Assembly (NCBI RefSeq): GCF_001243045.1
Contig: NZ_LN849007.1
Span: forward strand, 896,989 to 960,988
Direction: 5' to 3'
DNA from: Clostridium niameyense
GTDB lineage: Bacteria; Bacillota; Clostridia; Clostridiales; Clostridiaceae
Length of the DNA stretch: 64,000 bases
A program made the translations under genes and the position numbers. The notes beneath the pieces are model-generated. The model worked only from the letters and a program-made list of their open reading frames with translations, did not search any database and was not told the DNA's origin. This document shows positions 1 through 8,650 of this stretch, one piece after another (within the stretch, counting starts at the first letter, position 1; every line of letters starts with the position of its first letter).

Positions 1-172
1 ATTAAGTGAAAAATATAATCCAAATTTACTTATTGAGGTAGATGGAGGAATAAATAAAGAGAATATTAAAGAAGTAGTAGATGCAGGAGCTAATGTAATA
101 GTAGCAGGTTCCTCTGTATTTAAAAATGGAGAAGTAGAAAAGAATATAAAACTTTTAAAAGAGGCATTTTAA
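1..172 (+). CDS. rpe: Ribulose-phosphate 3-epimerase, C-terminal end (partial)
   Basis: Only the last 56 codons are in the window; the gene enters from the left edge, with the frame starting at base 2. The visible protein contains EVDGGIN and [10 protein letters not shown], the C-terminal phosphate-binding strands of the ribulose-5-phosphate 3-epimerase TIM barrel (pentose phosphate pathway, cytosolic). The stop lies one base before the thiN start, so the two are co-transcribed, as in the Bacillus cpgA-rpe-thiN-spoVM-rpmB order. The assignment rests on these motifs and the synteny. Confidence 0.9.
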   Translation, partial: LSEKYNPNLLIEVDGGINKENIKEVVDAGANVIVAGSSVFKNGEVEKNIKLLKEAF

Positions 173-173
173 T

Positions 174-809
174 ATGAAAATAGTTGTAATAGGTGGAGGA
201 GATGAACCTTCTGAATCTATTTTAAAAGAAGAGATAAAAAATTCAAAATATATTGTATGTGCTGATAGTGGTGCCAATTGCTTATATAAGTATCATATAA
301 TTCCCGACTATATTATGGGGGATTTTGATTCTATAGATAAATCAGTATTAAATTATTTTAAAAATAAGAATGTAATTGTAGAAGATTTCCCTAAAGACAA
401 AGATTTTACAGACGGATGTTTAGCAGTTGAAAAAGCCATAGAACTTAAGGCTACAGAAGTTGTTTTATTAGGATGTACAGGCAATAGGGTAGATCACGTA
501 CTGGGAAATTTAGGATTGCTTGGTATATGTCTTGAAAATAATATTAGGGCTTATATGAGAGATAATAATAATAAAATAATGTTAACTAATAAAAGTTTAA
601 TATTGAAGTCTAATAGCAATAAATATTTTTCACTTCAAGCTTATGGTGAAGTAGTTAAGGGTGTAACATTGACAAATGCTAAGTTTCCTTTAAAAGATTA
701 CAATTTAAAAATGGGAGATACACTAACTACATCTAATGAATTTACAAAAGAAGATTTACACATAGATTTTAAATCTGGAATTCTTATGATAATAATAAGT
801 AATGATTAA
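174..809 (+). CDS. thiN: Thiamine pyrophosphokinase
   Basis: Protein of 211 aa, usual length for the family. It transfers pyrophosphate from ATP to thiamine to make the cofactor TPP in the cytosol. The N-terminus has CADSGANCLY and the metal-binding DYIMGDFDSI motif (about residues 31-55), followed by FPKDKDFTDG and GCTGNRVDH, all typical of the catalytic domain; the C-terminal part is the beta-rich thiamine-binding domain. The start codon follows the rpe stop by one base, indicating translational coupling. A terminator-like structure lies directly downstream. Confidence 0.95.
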   Translation: MKIVVIGGGDEPSESILKEEIKNSKYIVCADSGANCLYKYHIIPDYIMGDFDSIDKSVLNYFKNKNVIVEDFPKDKDFTDGCLAVEKAIELKATEVVLLGCTGNRVDHVLGNLGLLGICLENNIRAYMRDNNNKIMLTNKSLILKSNSNKYFSLQAYGEVVKGVTLTNAKFPLKDYNLKMGDTLTTSNEFTKEDLHIDFKSGILMIIISND

Positions 810-833
810 AAACCTTATATTAATAAAGATTTT

Positions 834-881
834 AAGCAAAAGACTTTAAAGTGACTAAGGCTTTTGCTTTGTCACTTTTTT
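834..881 (+). terminator. Terminator region after thiN with two crossing stems
   Basis: AAGCAAAAG (834-842) pairs with CTTTTGCTT (861-869), and AAAGTGAC (848-855) pairs with GTCACTTT (871-878), followed by T residues. The arms interleave, so the pairings are alternative or form a pseudoknot. The second stem is the one with the 3' T-tract expected of an intrinsic terminator. Confidence 0.7.
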
Positions 882-908
882 GATATCATTAACATATTAT
901 AGTATATA
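880..908 (+). promoter_or_regulatory. Candidate sigma-A promoter for the 51-aa protein and spoVM
   Basis: TTGATA at 880-885 and TATATA at 903-908 are separated by 17 bases, about 20 bases ahead of the small gene at 930. It overlaps the end of the thiN terminator T-tract. Sporulation promoters were not excluded. Confidence 0.45.
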
Positions 909-929
909 ACATATAAAGGGGGGGCTTCT

Positions 930-1085
930 ATGGGAAGAAGAAGAAATAGGAAATTTGGAATTGTGCTTGGATCTATCGGAATTGGAATTGTAGCTGCAGT
1001 TATACTACCTATATGGGGATGGCTTCTAGCTGTAGGAGCTGGGCTTATATATCTAGGTTGGTGGATATTAGGTAGGTGTAGGTAA
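930..1085 (+). CDS. Small glycine-rich membrane protein, 51 aa
   Basis: The ATG follows a strong ribosome-binding site (AAAGGGGGGG). The protein starts with a basic stretch (MGRRRNRKFG) and then has two hydrophobic segments, about residues 9-26 and 30-46, with a PIWGW turn between them; it ends in GRCR. This is the pattern of a small bitopic or hairpin membrane protein. I do not recognise the family. It sits between thiN and spoVM, where Bacillus has no gene, and probably shares the transcript with spoVM. Confidence 0.7.
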   Translation: MGRRRNRKFGIVLGSIGIGIVAAVILPIWGWLLAVGAGLIYLGWWILGRCR

Positions 1086-1108
1086 AATTAATATATAGGA
1101 GTGTTTAA

Positions 1109-1180
1109 ATGAAAATAGTAGCCATTAAGTTACCTAAGTTTTTATCTAATATAATTAAGAGGATAAGAAAAAAAAAATAA
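1109..1180 (+). CDS. spoVM: Stage V sporulation protein M (SpoVM)
   Basis: A 23-codon gene. The product has the IKLPKFLSNIIKRIRK pattern, matching the IKLPKFL core of the 26-aa Bacillus subtilis SpoVM, an amphipathic helix that senses positive curvature of the forespore outer membrane and recruits SpoIVA for coat assembly. Position supports this: in B. subtilis spoVM also lies between thiN and the oppositely oriented rpmB. The ribosome-binding site AGGAGTG lies just upstream. Residues outside the KLPKF core are more basic than in Bacillus. It is easily missed by gene callers because of its length. Confidence 0.9.
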   Translation: MKIVAIKLPKFLSNIIKRIRKKK

Positions 1181-1190
1181 TATAAAATAA

Positions 1191-1219
1191 AAAATGCAAT
1201 TGTTAAACAACTGCATTTT
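1191..1219. terminator. Bidirectional terminator between spoVM and rpmB
   Basis: AAAATGCA (1191-1198) pairs with TGCATTTT (1212-1219), extended inward by TTGT/ACAA, with A and T tracts on both sides. It serves the convergent spoVM (plus) and rpmB (minus) transcripts. Confidence 0.85.
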
Positions 1220-1224
1220 TTATT

Positions 1225-1416
1225 TTATATGGCACGTTGTACTTTTCCAGAACGAAGACATCTAGTACAAACATGAATTCTCTTTGGAGTTCCATCAACT
1301 ATAGCCTTAACTCTTTTTATGTTAGGAGCAAAGGATCTTTTTGATTGACGGTGTGAGTGACTATATTGTACACCAAAAGTAACACCTTTACCGCATATTT
1401 CACACTTTCTTGACAT
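1225..1416 (-). CDS. rpmB: 50S ribosomal protein L28
   Basis: Protein of 63 aa, full length for bacterial L28. It starts MSRKCEICGKG and has the CEIC / CTRC cysteine pairs of the zinc-binding form, plus the family motif SHSHRQSKR. It is a structural protein of the large ribosomal subunit. The ribosome-binding site AGGGAGGTG precedes the start on the minus strand. The gene is transcribed against its neighbours, as in B. subtilis between spoVM and yloU. A 13-base inverted repeat lies in its leader near 1440-1452. Confidence 0.97.
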   Translation of the reverse strand: MSRKCEICGKGVTFGVQYSHSHRQSKRSFAPNIKRVKAIVDGTPKRIHVCTRCLRSGKVQRAI

Positions 1417-1470
1417 TCAAAACACCTCCCTAAAATTGTGAAGTTAAACTTCTCAATTCAAACATTAATA

Positions 1471-1500
1471 ATTTTAACACAGAATATATATATTATGCAA
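1471..1500 (-). promoter_or_regulatory. Candidate sigma-A promoter of rpmB
   Basis: On the minus strand, TTGCAT (complement of 1495-1500) and TAAAAT (complement of 1471-1476) are 18 bases apart, about 55 bases before the rpmB start. Confidence 0.6.
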
Positions 1501-1551
1501 GCAAAATAATTAGTAATATACTAAAAAAAACATAAATAATAATATATTTCC

Positions 1552-1580
1552 TTGAATAAATCTTTTATTTAATATAAAAT
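1552..1580 (+). promoter_or_regulatory. Sigma-A promoter of the yloU-fakA operon
   Basis: TTGAAT (1552-1557) and TAAAAT (1575-1580) with a 17-base spacer, 35 bases before the yloU start. Confidence 0.65.
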
Positions 1581-1615
1581 AAACTATATGATATGATATT
1601 AAGGAGGTTTCTTTA

Positions 1616-1969
1616 ATGATAGGGAATATAACCAACGAATATGGATATATAGATTATGCGGAAGATGTAGTTGCAAATATTGTAGGAGTGTCTACTATGG
1701 AATGTTATGGAGTAGTAGGTATGGCTTCTAAAAATGCTACAGATGGTTTTTGGGAATTAATAAAAGGTGGAAGTTTTAACAAGGGAGTTAAAATACACAA
1801 GAATGAGGATAACAAATTAAATATAGAATTGTTCATAATAGTAGAATATGGAACAAAAATTTCAGTAATAGCCAATAACATAATACAAAAGATAAAATAT
1901 AATGTAGAAAACTATACAGGTATTAAGGTTTCTAGTATTACTGTAAATGTTCAGGGTGTTAGAGTTTAG
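1616..1969 (+). CDS. Asp23/Gls24 family protein (YloU-like)
   Basis: Protein of 117 aa of the Asp23 (DUF322) family, small soluble proteins of about 120 residues often found next to FakA. The motif GYIDYAEDVVANIVGVSTMEC near the N-terminus and the ending ITVNVQGVRV are typical. The precise biochemical role is not known; in staphylococci Asp23 is linked to cell-envelope homeostasis. It is preceded by AAGGAGGT and followed by the kinase gene 15 bases later, the conserved yloU-yloV pair. Confidence 0.85.
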   Translation: MIGNITNEYGYIDYAEDVVANIVGVSTMECYGVVGMASKNATDGFWELIKGGSFNKGVKIHKNEDNKLNIELFIIVEYGTKISVIANNIIQKIKYNVENYTGIKVSSITVNVQGVRV

Positions 1970-1984
1970 GGAGGTAATTCATAG

Positions 1985-3616
1985 ATGGAACATATAAATA
2001 TAACTGGTGAAGATTTTTACAATATGATAGTAAATGGAAGTAATAGTTTAGAAAGACAAAAGGATTTTGTAAATTCTTTAAATGTTTTTCCGGTACCAGA
2101 TGGTGATACAGGAACTAACATGTCAATGACTTTTAGGTCTGCAGTTACAGAAATGGATTCTTTTAATGGAAGAAATATAGGTGATATAGCTAAGAAAGTA
2201 GCAAAAGGAGCTCTTATGGGAGCTAGGGGAAATTCAGGAGTTATTTTATCACAAATATTTAGAGGAATTTCAAAAGGGTTAGAAGGAAAAGAAAAAGTGG
2301 ATGCGGCTGAGTTTGCAAATGCTCTATTAGAAGGTTCAAAATCTGCTTATAAAGCAGTAATGAGACCTACGGAAGGAACAATTTTAACTATAATAAGAGC
2401 AGCAGCAGAAAGTGCAATTAGATTTGAAGGTGAAGATGTAGCAAGTTTAATGAAAGAAGTATGTGAATATAGTGAAAATATTTTAAATAAAACACCAGAA
2501 ATGCTTCCGGTACTTAAAAAAGCTAAGGTAGTAGATGCAGGCGGTATGGGACTTCTTATAATACTAAAGGGGATGTATGAGGTCTTAGATAAAGATTTAA
2601 AAGTTAAACTACAAGGTGAAATGAGCTCTAGCACTACAAAAACAGCAGTTCAACAATGTAATGAAGAAATAAAATATGGTTATTGTACTGAATTTTTTAT
2701 ATTAACAGATAAGATAGATGTAGATTCTTTTAGAGCGGAATTAGAAACTTTAGGAGATTCTATGATAGTAGTTGCGGATGAAGATTTAGTAAAGGTTCAT
2801 ATACACACTAATGATCCAGGATACATATTATCAAAAGCTGTAAAACTTGGACCACTTTCAAAAATAAAAATAGATAATATGAGAGAACAACATAACCATA
2901 TAATAGATATGGAAAACAATGATAAATATAAAAGTGAAAATCAAGAAGAAGAGGAAACTAAAAGGTATGGGTTTATATCTGTAGCATTAGGAGAAGGTAT
3001 AAATGCTATATTTAAGGATTTAGGTGTAGATGAAGTTATAGAAGGCGGTCAAACTATGAATCCTAGTACGGAGGATATAGTAAAAGCTATAGATAAAATA
3101 AATGCAGAAAATATATTTATTTTCCCTAATAATAAGAATATAATAATGGCGGCTACTCAAGCTGTAGATATTGTAGATAAGAATGTAGTTGTAATTCCAA
3201 CTAAAACTATACCAGAAGGAATAACTGCTATAACAATGTTTAATTCAGAGGCAGATGTATCTGAAAATGAGAAACAAATGAAAGAAGCTATGGAAACTGT
3301 AGCTACAGGATCCATAACTTATGCAGTAAGAGATACAGAAATAGATGAAAAAATCATACATGAGGGAGATATATTAGGCTTAGTACAAGGTAAAATTAAA
3401 GAAGTAGGTAATGATATATTTGATGTATGTAGTAATATAATAAAAAGTATGGTAAATGAGGATAGTGAACTTATAAGTGTATTCTATGGTAAGGATTGTG
3501 ATTCTAATAAGGTTGAAGAATTTATAGATAAGTTAGAAGAAGAATATGAAGATATAGATGTACAATGTTATGAGGGAAAACAACCTTTATATTATTTTAT
3601 AGTATCTGTAGAGTAA
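1985..3616 (+). CDS. fakA: DAK2/DegV-type fatty acid kinase catalytic protein (YloV/FakA)
   Basis: Protein of 543 aa. The N-terminal DhaL-like kinase domain (about 1-200) shows PVPDGDTGTNMSMT, which holds the Mg-ATP aspartates, and GARGNSGVILSQI; a middle domain and a C-terminal domain (about 330-543) follow, as in FakA. In characterised homologues FakA binds ATP and phosphorylates fatty acids carried by a DegV-family FakB partner, feeding acyl-phosphate to PlsY for phospholipid synthesis. No fakB is seen here. Cotranscribed with yloU and ended by a terminator at 3615. Confidence 0.9.
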   Translation: MEHINITGEDFYNMIVNGSNSLERQKDFVNSLNVFPVPDGDTGTNMSMTFRSAVTEMDSFNGRNIGDIAKKVAKGALMGARGNSGVILSQIFRGISKGLEGKEKVDAAEFANALLEGSKSAYKAVMRPTEGTILTIIRAAAESAIRFEGEDVASLMKEVCEYSENILNKTPEMLPVLKKAKVVDAGGMGLLIILKGMYEVLDKDLKVKLQGEMSSSTTKTAVQQCNEEIKYGYCTEFFILTDKIDVDSFRAELETLGDSMIVVADEDLVKVHIHTNDPGYILSKAVKLGPLSKIKIDNMREQHNHIIDMENNDKYKSENQEEEETKRYGFISVALGEGINAIFKDLGVDEVIEGGQTMNPSTEDIVKAIDKINAENIFIFPNNKNIIMAATQAVDIVDKNVVVIPTKTIPEGITAITMFNSEADVSENEKQMKEAMETVATGSITYAVRDTEIDEKIIHEGDILGLVQGKIKEVGNDIFDVCSNIIKSMVNEDSELISVFYGKDCDSNKVEEFIDKLEEEYEDIDVQCYEGKQPLYYFIVSVE

Positions 3617-3638
3617 AAAAAGCCTAAGGGCTTTTTTT
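3615..3638 (+). terminator. Terminator after fakA
   Basis: AAAAAGCC-TAAG-GGCTTTTT with a run of seven T residues, starting at the fakA stop codon. Confidence 0.85.
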
Positions 3639-3670
3639 ATTGTATGGAATTAATTTGTAGGAGGAAAAAT

Positions 3671-5710
3671 ATGAATGTATATAGTCCTATAACTGTGTTA
3701 AAAGGAGTAGGTCCTAAAACTAGTAAAGAATTAGAAAAATGTATGATATTCAATATTATGGATTTACTTTTATATTTTCCAAGGGAATATGAATTTATAG
3801 ATCATTATAATAATAAAAATTCCCCAGGAAAAAAAGTAATGATAAAGGTTAATGTAGATAGTATAAATAAAGATAGAAAAACTAAAACAGGTAAGGTATT
3901 AACCACTATAAGTTTTAATGATGGAGAAAGAAAAATAATAGGTACTTGGTTTAATCAGCCCTATATGAAAAGAATGTTTATTATAGGGGAGAAGTATTTA
4001 CTCCAGGGAACTTTAAAAGAATATAAAGGAGTCTTAACCTTAACTAGTGGAAAAATATTAAAGGATGTAACTATTAAAAATGTAGAAAAAAAGAAAATAA
4101 TACCTAAATATTCTCTTAAAGCAGGACTAAACAATAATTTATTTATAAAATTAATAAGTAATGTACTTTCTAATATATCTATAGAGGAAAATTTGCCTTC
4201 TTATATTATAAATAAATATAAATTATGTTCTCTAGATAAGGCAGTTAGAAATATTCATAATCCTGAAAGTAATGAAATGTTAGAAGAAGCTAAGAGAAGA
4301 TTGAAATTTCAAGAACTTCTATCTTATTGTTTAAAAATAGACTTACTTAAAGATAAGATAAAGTATAAAGCACAAGGAATTTCATTTAAAATATCTGAAG
4401 AACTTGAATTATTAAAAGAAAAATTGCCTTTTAATCTTACAGAAGCTCAAAATAAAGTTCTACGAGAAATATTTAAAGATGAAAAAAGCATCAAACCTAT
4501 GAATAGGCTTCTTCAAGGAGATGTAGGCAGTGGAAAAACTATAGTAGCTTTGATAGCTTTATTCAATGTTATAAAAAATGGTTATCAAGGAACACTTATG
4601 GTTCCTACAGAAATATTAGCTTTTCAGCATTTTGAGGAGGCAAAAAAACTATTTCAAGATTTTGATGTTAATGTAGAACTTTTAGTAGGTAGTGTAAAAG
4701 TTTCAAAAAAGATAGAGATTAAGGAAAAACTAAAAAAAGGAGAAATAGATTTAATTATAGGAACACATGCTCTTATTGAGGAAGATGTAGAGTTTGAAAA
4801 TTTAGGTATGGTAATAACAGATGAACAACATAGATTTGGAGTTATGCAAAGAAATAAGTTATTAAATAAGGGTAGAAATGTAGACACTTTAGTTATGAGT
4901 GCCACCCCAATTCCAAGGACATTAACTTTAACTTTATATGGCGATCTGGATGTATCTATAATAGATAAATTACCACCAGGTAGGCAAAAAATTGATACTC
5001 ATTATGTTAACGAAAATTATAGACAAAGATTATATAATTTTGCATTGAAAGAAATAAAAGGCGGGAGACAGGTATATATTGTATGTCCGTTAGTAGAAGA
5101 CAGTGAAGAGTTAAAATTAAACTCAGTAGAAAAGTTATTTGATGAACTAAAAACTACTTATTTTAAAGACGTGCAAATTGCTATGCTTCATGGAAAAATG
5201 TCACCTAAAGAAAAAGAGAATATTATGCAACAGTTTAAAGAGGGAAACATAAAAGCGCTTATATCCACTACAGTAATAGAAGTTGGGGTAAATGTACCTA
5301 ATGCTACTATTATGATAATAGAAAATGCAGAACGTTTTGGACTTGCTCAGCTTCACCAATTGAGGGGAAGAGTAGGTAGAGGACAATATAAATCTTATTG
5401 TATATTGGTAGCTAATGTAAAAAATGATGTTATAAGAAAAAGAATGAATATCATGAAAAGTAGTAATGATGGTTTTCTTATTGCAGAAGAAGATTTGAAA
5501 TTAAGAGGAACTGGAGAATTATTTGGATTTAAGCAACATGGTTCAGATAATTTACTATTAGCTGATATAGTAGAGGATATACATATCTTAAAAATTGCTA
5601 GCATGGAGAGTAAAAAAATATTAAAGAGTGAAGACAAAGAGTCTATAAAAATTAAAGAGGAAATAGAAACTAAAATTAAAAATAATTCCAAACTTATATG
5701 CTTTAATTGA
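3671..5710 (+). CDS. recG: ATP-dependent DNA helicase RecG
   Basis: Protein of 679 aa, normal for RecG. It remodels stalled forks and Holliday junctions. Order of parts: N-terminal wedge/OB domain with LKGVGPKTSKELE (about 10-22), helicase motif I GDVGSGKTIVAL (about 285), DEQH motif II, SATPIPRTL motif III, and the C-terminal helicase lobe with TVIEVGVNVPNATIM and QLRGRVGRG. I chose the ATG at 3671 because it follows AGGAGG at the right spacing; an in-frame ATG at 3644 has no such site. In B. subtilis sdaAB/sdaAA lie between yloV and recG; here they are absent. Confidence 0.96.
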   Translation: MNVYSPITVLKGVGPKTSKELEKCMIFNIMDLLLYFPREYEFIDHYNNKNSPGKKVMIKVNVDSINKDRKTKTGKVLTTISFNDGERKIIGTWFNQPYMKRMFIIGEKYLLQGTLKEYKGVLTLTSGKILKDVTIKNVEKKKIIPKYSLKAGLNNNLFIKLISNVLSNISIEENLPSYIINKYKLCSLDKAVRNIHNPESNEMLEEAKRRLKFQELLSYCLKIDLLKDKIKYKAQGISFKISEELELLKEKLPFNLTEAQNKVLREIFKDEKSIKPMNRLLQGDVGSGKTIVALIALFNVIKNGYQGTLMVPTEILAFQHFEEAKKLFQDFDVNVELLVGSVKVSKKIEIKEKLKKGEIDLIIGTHALIEEDVEFENLGMVITDEQHRFGVMQRNKLLNKGRNVDTLVMSATPIPRTLTLTLYGDLDVSIIDKLPPGRQKIDTHYVNENYRQRLYNFALKEIKGGRQVYIVCPLVEDSEELKLNSVEKLFDELKTTYFKDVQIAMLHGKMSPKEKENIMQQFKEGNIKALISTTVIEVGVNVPNATIMIIENAERFGLAQLHQLRGRVGRGQYKSYCILVANVKNDVIRKRMNIMKSSNDGFLIAEEDLKLRGTGELFGFKQHGSDNLLLADIVEDIHILKIASMESKKILKSEDKESIKIKEEIETKIKNNSKLICFN

Positions 5711-5757
5711 TATTTTATAAAATAAAACAAAATTCTACATTGTAGTTATAAAATATT

Positions 5758-5786
5758 TTGTATGGAAACATTATATATGATAAAAT
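5758..5786 (+). promoter_or_regulatory. Sigma-A promoter of rsmD-coaD
   Basis: TTGTAT (5758-5763), 17-base spacer, TAAAAT (5781-5786), 54 bases before the rsmD start. Confidence 0.6.
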
Positions 5787-5840
5787 ATTATAATGATAAT
5801 AAAATTATTAGGTTAAGGATGAATTTTAAGGAGGATTATA

Positions 5841-6398
5841 ATGAGAATTATCTCAGGAAGCGCTAAGGGAAGAAAACTTTTATCACCTAAAAGTGGCATT
5901 ACAAGACCCACACTAGATAGAATTAAGGAATCTATGTTTGATATGATTCAAAACAGAGTGTATGGTTCTAAAGTTTTAGATGTGTTTGCAGGAACAGGAA
6001 GCTTAGGATTAGAATCTGCTAGTAGAGGAGCTAAAGAATGCTATTTAATAGATAGAAGTGATGAAACATATCCACTTTTAAGAGAGAATATTAGTAATTT
6101 AAAATTTGAAAATATATGTAAAAGCTTTAATATGGACTCCTATGAAGCTTTAAGAAACTTTGGAAAAAGGTCTTTAGTATTTGATCTAATATTTATAGAT
6201 CCACCTTATGCTAAGGAAATGATTCCACCAGCTATAGATATAATACAGCAGGAAGGGCTTTTACATAAGGAAGGTCTAATTGTAACAAAGATAGATTCAA
6301 AAGAAGAAATATATGAAGGTACAGATAAAATAGTTTTAATAAGACATAGAAGGTACGGAAATACTACAGTTTGTTTTTATCATTTTAAGGAGGACTAA
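5841..6398 (+). CDS. rsmD: 16S rRNA (guanine(966)-N2)-methyltransferase RsmD
   Basis: Protein of 185 aa, normal length. It methylates G966 of 16S rRNA using SAM. Visible motifs are the N-terminal [13 protein letters not shown], the SAM-binding [19 protein letters not shown] (about 45-63) and the catalytic DPPY (about 121-124). The start is preceded by AAGGAGG. It is separated from coaD by one base, the conserved rsmD-coaD pair (ylbH-ylbI in Bacillus). Confidence 0.95.
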   Translation: MRIISGSAKGRKLLSPKSGITRPTLDRIKESMFDMIQNRVYGSKVLDVFAGTGSLGLESASRGAKECYLIDRSDETYPLLRENISNLKFENICKSFNMDSYEALRNFGKRSLVFDLIFIDPPYAKEMIPPAIDIIQQEGLLHKEGLIVTKIDSKEEIYEGTDKIVLIRHRRYGNTTVCFYHFKED

Positions 6399-6399
6399 A

Positions 6400-6885
6400 A
6401 TGAAAATAGGAGTTTACCCAGGAAGTTTTGATCCAGTGACTAATGGGCATTTAGATATAATCGAAAGAGCCTCAAAGGTATTTGATAAATTGATAGTAGG
6501 AGTTTTAGTAAATCCAGAAAAAAAAGGACTTTTTTCAGTAGAGGAAAGAGTAGAGATTATAAAAAAGGTTGTTAAAGATTATGATAATGTAGAGGTAGAA
6601 GCTTTCAGTGGTCTTTTAATAAATTTTTTAAAGGAAAAACAATCTAAAATTATTGTTAAAGGACTTAGAACAGTTTCCGATTTCGAATATGAATTTAAAA
6701 TGGCTCTTATGAATAATAAGCTAGATCCCTCTATAGAAACGGTATTTATGATGACTAGTGCAAAGTATTCTTATGTAAGCTCTTCCTCTGTAAAACAAGT
6801 GGCCATGTTTGGCGGATGTATAAAGGAGCTTGTACCAGATGAAATAATACCAGATATTATTAATAAATTACATAAAAGATTTTAA
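6400..6885 (+). CDS. coaD: Phosphopantetheine adenylyltransferase
   Basis: Protein of 161 aa, full length. It makes dephospho-CoA from 4'-phosphopantetheine and ATP. The nucleotidyltransferase signature [12 protein letters not shown] is at residues 8-19, and the SSSVKQVA segment corresponds to the ISSTxVR-like C-terminal motif. The start codon is one base after the rsmD stop, with AAGGAGG inside the end of rsmD. Confidence 0.97.
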   Translation: MKIGVYPGSFDPVTNGHLDIIERASKVFDKLIVGVLVNPEKKGLFSVEERVEIIKKVVKDYDNVEVEAFSGLLINFLKEKQSKIIVKGLRTVSDFEYEFKMALMNNKLDPSIETVFMMTSAKYSYVSSSSVKQVAMFGGCIKELVPDEIIPDIINKLHKRF

Positions 6886-6902
6886 AAGTGGGGGGGAAAC
6901 TA

Positions 6903-7427
6903 ATGGATGTTATTAAACTTTTAGAGTATTTTAATGAGGTTATAGACTCTGCATCACCAATACCACTAACGGGAAAGGTAGCTATAAATAAAAAAGAGGC
7001 GCTAGAAGTTATAGAAAAGATAATAAATTGTTTACCAGATGAATTAAAGAAAGCTAAATGGATATGTGGAGAAAAAGAAAGAATATTAAAGGATGCTATG
7101 GAAGAAGCGGAAAATATTAAAAGAGAAAATTTAATTCTTTTAAAAAGTCAAATAGAGAATCATAATATAACTAGGGCAGCCACTGTGAAGGCAGAAGAAA
7201 TAATACAAAATGCTAATGCAGAAGCTAGATTTATGAAAATCAGCGCAAGGGATTACGCAGATGAACTACTATCACAATTGGATATGGAAATAGAGGAAAA
7301 ATCTAACGCTATGCTAAATTTATTACAAAAAAATTCAGAAGCTTTTTTAGCTTCTTTAGAAGAAAGTATAGATTTAAAAACTGATGTTATAAGGGAAAAT
7401 ATAAAGGAACTTAGAAATATGAAGTAA
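6903..7427 (+). CDS. Coiled-coil protein, ATPase-subunit-like, unknown function
   Basis: Protein of 174 aa starting MDVIKLLEYFNEVID. From about residue 55 to the end it is predicted mostly helical, rich in Glu, Lys and Ala, with EEAENIKRENLILLKSQIE and AEEIIQNANAEARF resembling the stalk-type or DivIVA-like coiled coils seen in clostridial proteins annotated as ATPase. No signal peptide or membrane segment. The ATG at 6903 follows GGGGGGG; an upstream GTG at 6888 has no site. It is 17 bases after coaD, so the three form one operon. The function is not known. Confidence 0.75.
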   Translation: MDVIKLLEYFNEVIDSASPIPLTGKVAINKKEALEVIEKIINCLPDELKKAKWICGEKERILKDAMEEAENIKRENLILLKSQIENHNITRAATVKAEEIIQNANAEARFMKISARDYADELLSQLDMEIEEKSNAMLNLLQKNSEAFLASLEESIDLKTDVIRENIKELRNMK

Positions 7428-8591
7428 CTAATATTTGTTATGCCTTTTTACATTAAAAAATATTAAAGGGGCAATCAATAAAAATAATAATAGTATAAAT
7501 AAGATATTATTATAATAATATAAGAAGTTATTATTTTCTATAAAGGTGTTTAAGGTCAAATTAAATAAAGGAATTTTATATAATATTATAGAAACTAAAG
7601 AAGCTAATATTCCTTGTAAGAATTTTAGTTTAATGTATCTTTTCATATTTATATTATGTTTATAAGTGAAGGAGTATACTTGTGATATTATAGATAGTCC
7701 ACTAAAGGATAGAAGAAAACTTATTAAAATAATTTTTAAACTTAAGTTAACAGAGCTTTTAGATATTAAGTAACATCCATTAGTCATTTCTAGGATGCCT
7801 AAAATGAATCCTTCTATTAGATTTTTATCTAAATTAAATGTGGAGGAAAGCTGATTTAAAATCAACTGAAAAAATAGATTATTTTTTATTATACTAAGTA
7901 GTACAGAAAAAAGTATTACAAAACCTCCTACATTTAAACAAGTCTTTATAGAATTATCTACACTAGATTTTAACACCTCTCCTATATTGGGAATTTTATA
8001 AGGGGTGTTTTTTGAAAATCCTCTGTATTTAAATCTTTTTCTAGGTAATAATATACCCATTAATATACAAGATATATAGTTAGACAAAAGAAGTGTGTAC
8101 CCTGCATAAGTATTTGAAAGCATAGAGGTACCTACAGAACCTATAATAAATAAAGGGCCAGCATTAGAGGCTATATTTATTAATCTCTCACAACTTTCAA
8201 AAGTTATATCTTTATTTTCATATAGATCACAAGAATATTTAGCTCCTAAAGGATAGCCACAAATAGCACTAATAACTATAGGTAAACTACATTTTTTATC
8301 TAATTTTAAAGGAGGGCATAATATTTTACCAAATATTTTTGAATATATATGTACTCCATTGTAACTTATAATTACATTTGTAAAAATTAAAAAAGTAAAT
8401 AGTGAAGGGAAAACTTTATAAAAAAATAAATTAGCACCAGATAACGTAGCATTTATACAAGCTTTTGGAGATATTATTATATATACTATTAATAAGGAGG
8501 ATACAAAAGCTATTAATATACTTTTGTTTTTAAATAACATAAATAATAAAATTACTATAATTATTATTAAAATATTAAATAATAAATTCAA
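7428..8591 (-). CDS. ylbJ: Sporulation integral membrane protein YlbJ
   Basis: Protein of 387 aa with about eight to ten hydrophobic segments. Motifs ISAICGYPLGAKYSCDLYE and NIASNAGPLFIIGSVG match the YlbJ family (nucleoside-recognition/GATE domain), sporulation membrane proteins that in B. subtilis are made under sigma-E and needed for heat-resistant spores. The best start is a TTG at 8591 with AAGGAGAT upstream on the minus strand. It converges on the coaD operon, with the stop abutting the coiled-coil gene. In Bacillus ylbJ also lies just after coaD. Confidence 0.85.
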   Translation of the reverse strand: MNLLFNILIIIIVILLFMLFKNKSILIAFVSSLLIVYIIISPKACINATLSGANLFFYKVFPSLFTFLIFTNVIISYNGVHIYSKIFGKILCPPLKLDKKCSLPIVISAICGYPLGAKYSCDLYENKDITFESCERLINIASNAGPLFIIGSVGTSMLSNTYAGYTLLLSNYISCILMGILLPRKRFKYRGFSKNTPYKIPNIGEVLKSSVDNSIKTCLNVGGFVILFSVLLSIIKNNLFFQLILNQLSSTFNLDKNLIEGFILGILEMTNGCYLISKSSVNLSLKIILISFLLSFSGLSIISQVYSFTYKHNINMKRYIKLKFLQGILASLVSIILYKIPLFNLTLNTFIENNNFLYYYNNILFILLLFLLIAPLIFFNVKRHNKY

Positions 8592-8650
8592 AATTAATCT
8601 CCTTATATTACTTTAATATAAGTATATTTTTTTAGGGGATTATTATTACA

